Assembly (NCBI GenBank): GCA_021776805.1
Contig: JAJFFD010000168.1
Location: 26,743 to 90,742, forward strand
Reading direction: 5' to 3'
DNA: 64,000 nt
Origin: Planctomycetota bacterium
Lineage (GTDB): Bacteria > Planctomycetota > UBA1135 > UBA2386
Below the pieces are notes generated by a model that worked only from the letters and a program-made list of their open reading frames with translations, made no database searches and was not told the origin of the DNA. Position 1 is the stretch's first letter; each line of letters opens with the position of its first letter. Shown here piece after piece: positions 9,057 through 15,983 of this stretch. The position numbers and the translations under genes were made by a program.

Positions 9057-10706
9057 ATGAAGATTGGCCTCTGCCAGATCAACACCACCGTCGGTGACTT
9101 TGCTGGCAACTTGCGGCGCATCGAGGAGGCCTGTGCCGAGGCTCAGCGCGCGGGCGCAGCCTTGGCGATATTCCCTGAGCTCAGCCTCTGCGGCTACCCG
9201 CCTGAGGATCTCCTTCTCCGTCCGGGATTCCTTGCGGCTCATGACCATGCCCTGCAGCGCTTGGCGGCCAAGCTGCCGCCAAATATGCCGACCCTGGTGG
9301 GCTGTCTGGAGGTCAATGCGAACGCGGCCAAGGGCGCTCGTGCCCTTTACAATGGGGTGGCTTTGATCGAAGGCGGCATGGCAAGAGTGGTCGCGCGCAA
9401 GAGTCTGCTGCCGACCTATGACATCTTCGACGAGGCGCGGTACTTCGAGCCCTGGCCACGACCCGAAGAGAACCTGGTAGAGATCTCAGGTCTGAAACTG
9501 GGCATCAGCATCTGCGAGGATGCTTGGAATGACGCTGAGTTCTTCACAGAGCGACTGTACTCCATCGATCCAATCGAGCGGCTGGCCAAAGCCGGCGCGG
9601 ATATCCTCGTCAATATCTCAGCGAGCCCCTGGCGATCTGGCAACGAGCGCTTTCGCTTGCGTATGTTGCAGTCCGCGAGCAAGCGCCATGGACTTCCGCT
9701 CCTTCTGGTGAATCAGGTCGGGGGAAATGTGAACATCCTCTTCGATGGCGGCTCCATGGCCCTCGGCCCGAAGGGAGTGGCTGCCCAGCCGGTCTACTTC
9801 GAAGAATCCATCCAGGTCGTGGACAGTGCGGAAGAATGGACGGAGCAGGTGCCCGAGTCGGATCGATGTGAGATGCAGCACCGGGCGCTCTGCATGGGGA
9901 TCGGGGATTTCGTGCGCAAATTCGGCTTCGGGAAGGTGTTGATTGGTCTTTCAGGGGGCATCGACAGTGCTCTCACCGCTGCCTTGGCAGTGGATGCTCT
10001 CGGCGCTGAGGAGGTGATCGGTATCGCCATGCCTTCATCGCACAGCAGCGATCACAGTCTGGAAGATGCGCGAGTTCTGGCGGCGAGTCTGGGGATCGAG
10101 TTCCATGTCATCCCAATCATCGGTCTCCAGAGTGCCTTCGAAGAAGCTCTGGAGGAGGTCTTCGCCGACACTGAGGAGAATGTCGCCGAAGAGAACCTGC
10201 AGGCGCGCATGCGCGGCAGCCTGTTGATGGCCTACGCCAACAAGTTCGATGCACTGCTGCTCACTACCGGCAACAAGAGCGAGGCGGCGGTTGGGTACTG
10301 CACTCTCTACGGCGACATGTGCGGTGCTCTGGCGCCTATCGCCGATCTTTGGAAGACCGAGGTCTATGCCCTGGCTCGATGGATCAATCGAGATTCAGTT
10401 CGCATCCCTGAAAACACAATCAGCAAGCCGCCTTCCGCGGAGCTGCGACCAGGGCAATTGGACTCGGACAGCCTGCCGGACTACGCGCAACTCGACCCGA
10501 TTCTGCGTCTGTTGATCGAAGAGCGCTTGCCGGCGCAGGAGGTTGCAGGCCAATGTGGAGCGGATCTTGACAGCGTGGAAGAGCTCTTTCGCAAGGTGCA
10601 GGTCAATGAGTTCAAGCGTTTTCAATACGCACCGACCCTGCGGGTGAGCTCACGCTGTTGGGGCGGGCGTCGACTGCCGACGGTGCACCGCTATCTCAGA
10701 GACTGA
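9057..10706 (+). CDS. nadE: glutamine-dependent NAD+ synthetase
   Basis: Amidates nicotinic acid adenine dinucleotide to NAD+, taking ammonia from glutamine. The N-terminal nitrilase-type glutaminase domain (residues 1-about 265) has the catalytic triad E41 (FPELSLCGYPPED), K115 (ARKSLLPTYD) and C153 (SICEDAW). The C-terminal ATP pyrophosphatase domain has SGGIDSALTAALA near residue 298 and TTGNKSEAAVGY. The length (549 aa) is standard for the bacterial two-domain enzyme. It follows ispH by three bases and overlaps the convergent epimerase gene by 11 bases. Confidence 0.96.
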   Translation: MKIGLCQINTTVGDFAGNLRRIEEACAEAQRAGAALAIFPELSLCGYPPEDLLLRPGFLAAHDHALQRLAAKLPPNMPTLVGCLEVNANAAKGARALYNGVALIEGGMARVVARKSLLPTYDIFDEARYFEPWPRPEENLVEISGLKLGISICEDAWNDAEFFTERLYSIDPIERLAKAGADILVNISASPWRSGNERFRLRMLQSASKRHGLPLLLVNQVGGNVNILFDGGSMALGPKGVAAQPVYFEESIQVVDSAEEWTEQVPESDRCEMQHRALCMGIGDFVRKFGFGKVLIGLSGGIDSALTAALAVDALGAEEVIGIAMPSSHSSDHSLEDARVLAASLGIEFHVIPIIGLQSAFEEALEEVFADTEENVAEENLQARMRGSLLMAYANKFDALLLTTGNKSEAAVGYCTLYGDMCGALAPIADLWKTEVYALARWINRDSVRIPENTISKPPSAELRPGQLDSDSLPDYAQLDPILRLLIEERLPAQEVAGQCGADLDSVEELFRKVQVNEFKRFQYAPTLRVSSRCWGGRRLPTVHRYLRD

Positions 10707-11595
10707 GAAGGTCTCGCAGGGCGGCTTCCAATTCAGGGTGTTGGAACTGATAGCCCGACTCCTCGAGTCGAGCCGGCTTGACTCGCTGACCGCTGAGCAG
10801 AAGTTCGCGACCCATCTGCCCGAAGATCAGGCTCAGCATGAAAGCCGGGACGGCCATGAAGGTTGGACGCCCTAGCGCCTTGCCGAGAGCCTTGGTGAAC
10901 TCCGCGTTACTGACGGGATTGGGGCTCACCGCGTTCACAGTCCCGCTGAGTTGCTCAGTCTTGATGATGAAGCGAATGCAAGCGACCAAGTCGCGGATGC
11001 TGATCCAGCTGATGACTTGCTTGCCGTCGCCAAAGCGTCCGCCGAGACCCAGGCGGAAGGGGGTGAGCATCTTGCGCAGGGCACCACCCTTGGGACTGAG
11101 CACCATTCCGATTCGGAGCTTTACCAAGCGGGTGCTGCCGCCGGCGAGAGGCTCTGTCGCGCCTTCCCAGTCACGGACCGTGTCCGCCAAGAAACCCTGG
11201 CCCAGGGAACTGTCCTCATCGCGGGTCTTGCCGTCGCGGCAAGATGGATAGACGCCGACCCCTGAGGCGCTGATGAGGACCGCAGGAGGGTTTCTACAGC
11301 TAGCCAAGCGTTCGCAGAGCAGCTTTGTCCCCTTGACTCGGCTATCGCGAATGCGCGCCCTGCGTTCTGCATTCCAGCGACCTGCAGCGATGTTCGCGCC
11401 AGCCAGGTGGACTACCGCATCGAAACCCTCGAGTTGATCGGCGTCGAGTTGGCCCTCCTCAGGATCCCAGAGGATTTCGTTCGCTTGCGCTTCTCGACCT
11501 CTGATGAGTCGAGTCGCTTCCAGGCCCTCCGCCCGCAAGTTGGCCAGTAATTCGCTGCCCACCATCCCTGATGCTCCACTGATTAGGATTCGCAT
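10696..11595 (-). CDS. TIGR01777 family NAD(P)-dependent epimerase (SDR39U1/YfcH type)
   Basis: A 299-residue extended short-chain dehydrogenase: N-terminal nucleotide-binding ILISGASGMVGSELLANL, VVHLAGANIAAGRWN near residue 65, ISASGVGVYPSC, and the family's C-terminal domain (VNAVSPNPVSNAEFTKALGK). The substrate of this family is unknown; a nucleotide-sugar epimerase is the usual guess. The start overlaps the end of the DNA methylase gene by 13 bases, so it may be co-translated with it. Confidence 0.88.
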   Translation of the reverse strand: MRILISGASGMVGSELLANLRAEGLEATRLIRGREAQANEILWDPEEGQLDADQLEGFDAVVHLAGANIAAGRWNAERRARIRDSRVKGTKLLCERLASCRNPPAVLISASGVGVYPSCRDGKTRDEDSSLGQGFLADTVRDWEGATEPLAGGSTRLVKLRIGMVLSPKGGALRKMLTPFRLGLGGRFGDGKQVISWISIRDLVACIRFIIKTEQLSGTVNAVSPNPVSNAEFTKALGKALGRPTFMAVPAFMLSLIFGQMGRELLLSGQRVKPARLEESGYQFQHPELEAALRDLLSL

Positions 11596-13724
11596 GCTTC
11601 CAGTTTTGCCATCTTGCGAAGAGTCATCTGAGTCAGGCGATCATCTGGGTTGAGATCGCGGTCGACCCGCCAAAACCCTTTTTGATCAAGAGATCTGGTG
11701 AGCTCGCGATTGGTCAGGGACCCAATTTCGTGATCGCAGTCGCGCAGGATCCAGGCCATGTCACTCAGATCCAGCCCGTAGGCTCTGGCAACGAGAGCGT
11801 CGATCCTGGCGCGACGATGGCGGCGAGCGCGTGGGTCGCTGATCCATTCCGCCCGGTCGATGCCCTGCGCCCGCCAGGCCTTGGCAAAACGAGGCAGAGG
11901 CCAGGCGAGCTGTGCGACCATGGAATTGAGCTCTGGAACGGCGAGGATTCTGCTTGGATGGGGCAGAGGAGTATCGCGAAGAATGTAGTGGTTGAGGTTG
12001 TTGCCACCCAGGCGTGTACGCAGAGCGTAGTCATAGACGAAGCTGTTGAGCACGGCGAGAAGGGGTAGGTGGAGCGCATTGGGGGCGCGAAGAGTGGGGG
12101 CAGAATTGCCGCATGGCGATCCGAGAATGGAGCTCGCGTACATGCTGCGGAGGTTGGTAGCGGATCCGATCGCCATGAATGCAATCTTGAGCTCGTCGAC
12201 ATCGATGGTAGCGATCTCGAGTTCACTTTCTGCAATCAGGTACTGTGGGCCGAGATCGCAATCCCCCTCTTCTAGGCGCTGCCATAGGGCCCGTCTGCCC
12301 CGTCCCTCTACCCAGCGCTTCTGGTGATCGCAGAAGGCATCGATCATGCGACCCTCGATAAGGGGAAAGGCCCTGCGTCCGTCCGGATGCTGCCAGCGAC
12401 TCAGCTCCGTCTTTCTGAAGCCCTTGGCCTCCAACTCGTCTCGAGCTGCGAAGCGCTCTGCGTCCAGAGTGAGATCGAACTCACGTCGGTACTCGATCTG
12501 CCAGGAGGCCTCGCCTTCGTCAGCGAAGGGGATCGAGTTGGCGTGGATCTTTGTCAGTAGATCGTGATCGCGCTGGGATTGAATCTCGGGAATCGCCAGG
12601 CTACGTGGGCTGAGTTTCGTCAGGAAGCTACGTTGCAGTTGCACTCCATCCCCCTTCTCTAGCCGCAGCTGTGGATCAGTGCGCATGAAGGCACAGCGTA
12701 CGTCTCCGGTCTGTCCACCCTTCTGTAGGACGATCGCGGCGAATTTGAATCGGCCATCGATTTCGAAGACTCGGCTGCGGTTCTCAAAGCCCAGCAGAAG
12801 CTCCCAGCGATTCTCTTCGAGCATGAAGCGCCGCAGGGGCGCAGTTCCGAGATCGCTGTAGATCCCCGCAGGAACCAGCATGCCCAGGCGGCCACCTGGT
12901 CTGAGCAGGTGAATCGACATCTCCAAGAAGAGCTTGTAGCTATTGAGATCCCCCGGGCCGATGTGGCGAAAGGGTGAAGCCGGATTGCGTAGGAAGCTCG
13001 CCAATCGCCGCTGCTGGGATTGGATAGATGACCATTCAGCCTCGAGGGCTGGGTCATTGGCGAAGAGGCGTCGCTGACAGGCTAGAGCTTGGGTCTTGGT
13101 GAATTGCTTGTAGCTCGGTTCGTGCCTGGCGAAGAATTCACGGGAGTCGGGCTTGAGAATATCCCAGGGTGGATTGCCGATGATCGCGTCGAAGCCACCT
13201 TGTGCGCAGATGTTCGCGAAGTCAGTCTGCCATCGAAAGCTACCCTTTGCAGCCAAGTCAGAAGCGGCTTCCGCGTGAAAGCCGAGAAGCGCATCGCCAC
13301 AGCGGATCTGTGTCCGCAGATCGATGGCTGCTTCTGCGGCAATGGCGTGGTTCAGATTTGCCTTGGCTAGATCCACTGCGCGTGGATCTCTGTCCACTCC
13401 ATAGAGGCAGCTACGACCGATGCGTTGCCGTAGGTTGAGTCGTTCATGCGCGCCGAGTTTGCTTGGCAGCGCCTTCTCCAGTTGCTGCAGAGCCGCGAGA
13501 AGGAAGGCGCCAGCTCCTGCACTGGGATCACAGATGCGAAGAGCGAGCAAGTCCTTTGGCCCTCTGTTTAAGAGAGGCGAGAGGGTGAACTCGGTGAGCT
13601 CAGCGGCGAGCCTCATGTCCGTGTAGAAGCGTCCTTGCTGCTTGCGCTCGCCTCGCTCCCCGCTGGCGCCCTGGCGCTCGTGGTCCTTGCTCAGTTGCGC
13701 AGGGCCTGGCTCCGGATTGCTCAC
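11583..13724 (-). CDS. Eco57I-type DNA adenine methylase (orphan)
   Basis: A 713-residue class I N6-adenine DNA methyltransferase. The SAM-binding motif I is DPSAGAGAFLLAAL (from D66), motif X precedes it (GRFYTDMRLAAELTEF), and the catalytic motif IV is NPPW (184-187) in FDAIIGNPPWDILKP. The C-terminal half resembles the target-recognition part of Type IIG enzymes and ends with NNLNHYILRDTPLPHPS-type motifs. I see no PD-(D/E)xK nuclease or helicase domain in it, and no restriction or BREX/DISARM partner beside it. It may act in epigenetic regulation or be a remnant of a restriction system. Neighbours are an RbfA-like gene and an epimerase. Confidence 0.8.
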   Translation of the reverse strand: MSNPEPGPAQLSKDHERQGASGERGERKQQGRFYTDMRLAAELTEFTLSPLLNRGPKDLLALRICDPSAGAGAFLLAALQQLEKALPSKLGAHERLNLRQRIGRSCLYGVDRDPRAVDLAKANLNHAIAAEAAIDLRTQIRCGDALLGFHAEAASDLAAKGSFRWQTDFANICAQGGFDAIIGNPPWDILKPDSREFFARHEPSYKQFTKTQALACQRRLFANDPALEAEWSSIQSQQRRLASFLRNPASPFRHIGPGDLNSYKLFLEMSIHLLRPGGRLGMLVPAGIYSDLGTAPLRRFMLEENRWELLLGFENRSRVFEIDGRFKFAAIVLQKGGQTGDVRCAFMRTDPQLRLEKGDGVQLQRSFLTKLSPRSLAIPEIQSQRDHDLLTKIHANSIPFADEGEASWQIEYRREFDLTLDAERFAARDELEAKGFRKTELSRWQHPDGRRAFPLIEGRMIDAFCDHQKRWVEGRGRRALWQRLEEGDCDLGPQYLIAESELEIATIDVDELKIAFMAIGSATNLRSMYASSILGSPCGNSAPTLRAPNALHLPLLAVLNSFVYDYALRTRLGGNNLNHYILRDTPLPHPSRILAVPELNSMVAQLAWPLPRFAKAWRAQGIDRAEWISDPRARRHRRARIDALVARAYGLDLSDMAWILRDCDHEIGSLTNRELTRSLDQKGFWRVDRDLNPDDRLTQMTLRKMAKLEACES

Positions 13725-13726
13725 TT

Positions 13727-14029
13727 CTACTCCGCGGCCTTGATGACCTCGAAGCGAATGTCCGGCACCTTGCGGCGGCTGATAGTTTGAATCAGCCCTT
13801 CGGTGAGCACCGGCCTTGCCGCCTCCAGTCGTGCAAGAACCTCCTCGCGGCTCAGGCTCGGCTCCGCGTCCTGCAGGCTGAAGGTCGCGCGGAGGTGCTT
13901 ATCGTCCGGGGCCGGCTCGACGCTCTCGACCGTCATGCTCTGCAGCAGCTCATCAGCACACTCGCTCATCAGGCTGAGTTCGAGTGAGCGGCGGACCTGC
14001 TTGCAGAGTTGGAGGGCTTTGTGGCTCAT
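13727..14029 (-). CDS. RbfA-like small protein
   Basis: A 100-residue protein whose layout fits ribosome-binding factor A: an N-terminal helix (QVRRSLELSLMSE), a strand pair with alternating acidic residues (SVEPAPDDKHLRATFSL), a helix where RbfA has its ALExAxGxIR segment, and RRKVPDIRFEVI matching the RbfA LRxVPEL.F strand. RbfA matures 16S rRNA in the 30S subunit. The call rests on pattern matching and identity is low. It starts the minus-strand unit that continues with the DNA methylase three bases later, an unusual setting for rbfA, which normally sits near infB and truB. Confidence 0.5.
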   Translation of the reverse strand: MSHKALQLCKQVRRSLELSLMSECADELLQSMTVESVEPAPDDKHLRATFSLQDAEPSLSREEVLARLEAARPVLTEGLIQTISRRKVPDIRFEVIKAAE

Positions 14030-14116
14030 CTTCTGTCATTCGCAATCTAGTGCCCTTCCCGCTCCAGGTCGATCGCGCGGCTTGAATTTGGCTGCTACAG
14101 CGTTAAGCCAGGGCGG

Positions 14117-15292
14117 ATGGCTGACCCCTTCGATCATCTGGCGCAGCGGAGGACGCACCTCGGTGCTGGCAACTTGCTGCGCTCTCTCACCGATGTCATC
14201 AACAAGGTTGAGGGGGGGATCAACCTCGGTCAGGGGATCTGCGATCTCGATACGCCGCAGCCGCTGGTGCAGGGAGCTCAGGCGAGCATTCAGGGCGGAG
14301 ACCGTCAGACCTACACGCCTTACGCAGGATTGCCCGAGCTACGGGAACAGATCGCCAAGAAGCTCGGCGAGTTCAACAAGATCGCCTGTGAAGCCGAGCA
14401 AGTGTTGGTCACCCTGGGGTCTTCAGGTGCCTTCTTTGCCGCGGGTCTTTGCCTCTTGGAGCCAGGTGATGAGGTCATTCTCTTCGAGCCCTTCTACTCC
14501 TACCACCGGTCCTCGCTGCTCCTCATGGGGGCGAAGCCGGTCTGTGTGCCATTGAGCAGTCCGGACTTTGCCCTGGATCTTGATGCTCTGAAGAAGGCGA
14601 TTACTCCCAGGACTCGCGGCATCATCATCAACACCCCGGGCAACCCCTCTGGAAAGGTGTTCAGCGCGGAAGAGATGACGGCGATCGCTGAACTGCTCGA
14701 CGGCAGCGACATCATCGTGTTCACCGACGAGGTCTACGAATACATGTGCTTCGATGGCCGCGAACATGTATCGCCGGCGACCATCGATGGGCTGTGCGAA
14801 CGCAGTTTGACCATGGGGAGCTATAGCAAGACCTTCTCCGTGACCGGCTGGCGGATCGGCTACCTGCTTGGACCGGCTGACACGGTCGATGCCATCGGCC
14901 AGGTATGTGATCAGATGCATGTCTGCGCGCCACGACCGATGCAGAGAGGTGTGCAGCGTGCTCTGTCAGAACTGCCGGCGACCTTCTACTCGGCACTGCA
15001 GAGCAGCTACGGCGAGAAGCGGGAGCGCTTCTGCAGCGCCTTGGCTGCCGCAGGATTCACTTTCACCAAGCCCCAGGGCGCCTATTACGTGTTAGCGGAC
15101 TACCGGAAGGTGCTCGGCGACCTGGATCCTCATGCGGCAACCCTGGAGCTGATCGATCGCGTCGGTATCAATGCTGTGCCCGGCCACGTCTTCTATGAAA
15201 ACCCGGATGGGGTGCGCAGTCTGCGCTTCCAATTCGCGGTGACAGGGGAGGTCTTGGAGGAGGCCTGCCGACGCTTCGAGGGCATGGCCTGA
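14117..15292 (+). CDS. class I/II pyridoxal-phosphate aminotransferase
   Basis: A 391-residue fold-type I aminotransferase. The PLP lysine is K238 in GSYSKTFSVTGWRIGYL; substrate and cofactor contacts include NTPGNPSGKVF, FTDEVYEYMCF and the C-terminal RFQFAV arginine. The sequence is closest in style to the kynurenine/glutamine or methionine aminotransferase branch (start LRSLTDVINKVEGGINLGQG), but the amino acid used cannot be fixed. It is divergent from the RbfA-like gene and single. Confidence 0.9.
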   Translation: MADPFDHLAQRRTHLGAGNLLRSLTDVINKVEGGINLGQGICDLDTPQPLVQGAQASIQGGDRQTYTPYAGLPELREQIAKKLGEFNKIACEAEQVLVTLGSSGAFFAAGLCLLEPGDEVILFEPFYSYHRSSLLLMGAKPVCVPLSSPDFALDLDALKKAITPRTRGIIINTPGNPSGKVFSAEEMTAIAELLDGSDIIVFTDEVYEYMCFDGREHVSPATIDGLCERSLTMGSYSKTFSVTGWRIGYLLGPADTVDAIGQVCDQMHVCAPRPMQRGVQRALSELPATFYSALQSSYGEKRERFCSALAAAGFTFTKPQGAYYVLADYRKVLGDLDPHAATLELIDRVGINAVPGHVFYENPDGVRSLRFQFAVTGEVLEEACRRFEGMA

Positions 15293-15426
15293 TGCGCTCC
15301 TCCGGGGTCGATTGGGAAGCTGCGAATCCCGGAAGTTAATTCCCCTCGACCGCGTCCTAGGTCCCATACCTCGAATGGGGGGTACGAACGACTTCTCTGG
15401 ATAGGAAGTGGAAACTAGACGGAAGT

Positions 15427-15460
15427 GAAGCGGGGAGGGGCCTTGGCCCCTCCTCGCTTC
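15427..15460. terminator. strong inverted repeat between aminotransferase and maoC
   Basis: A 14-bp stem (GAAGCGGGGAGGGG pairing with CCCCTCCTCGCTTC, one G-U pair) with loop CCTTGG. No U tract follows on either strand. It is the only structured element I see in the 256-base gap, and probably stops or stabilises the aminotransferase transcript. Confidence 0.5.
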
Positions 15461-15548
15461 GTGTACCAAGCTTGCAGAGATGATGCCCTGCTTGGTCTCC
15501 TTGGCCCTCTCCACTACCTTCGGGTAGTCCCAGCCCAGGACTCGCCCC

Positions 15549-15983
15549 ATGAAGGTCCAGCCCCGAGAGCGCTTCTCCTCCCAGGTCCAGCTCAGCCCTG
15601 ATTCCGTCGCCGACTTTGCGCGCGCGGCCGGGGACATGAATCCCCTGCATCACGACGCAGAATTCGCGGCCAGGTCACGCTTCGGCAAGCTGATCGCGAG
15701 CGGGCCGCAGACCTCCGCGATGCTCATGGCCCTGACCGCCAGCCACTTCTCCAAGTCCGCCAACATGCTCGGTCTGGATTTCTGGTTTCGCTTCAAGAAG
15801 CCAGTCCTCGCGGATGAGAGCGTCAAGCTGGAGTGGATGGTCATTTCGGTGCAGCCATGTGCCCGTCTCGCTGGAGATCTGGTCGACCTGCGAGGTCGTC
15901 TGGTCAACGAATCGGGCCAGACGGCAGTTGGAGCCAAGGGCCGGGTGTTGATCCTCAATGAACCGGCAGGAGCCAAGTCATGA
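15549..15983 (+). CDS. MaoC-like acyl dehydratase
   Basis: A 144-residue single hot-dog domain. The hydratase-2 motif is present as DMNPLHHDAEFAARSRFGKLIASGP (Asp, His and the following Gly of the R-specific enoyl-CoA hydratase site). Such proteins hydrate trans-2-enoyl-CoA esters in beta-oxidation or PHA precursor supply, or act in side-chain metabolism. It overlaps the next gene by ATGA, so the two are translationally coupled even though a hydratase and a gamma-glutamyltransferase have no obvious common pathway. Confidence 0.87.
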   Translation: MKVQPRERFSSQVQLSPDSVADFARAAGDMNPLHHDAEFAARSRFGKLIASGPQTSAMLMALTASHFSKSANMLGLDFWFRFKKPVLADESVKLEWMVISVQPCARLAGDLVDLRGRLVNESGQTAVGAKGRVLILNEPAGAKS

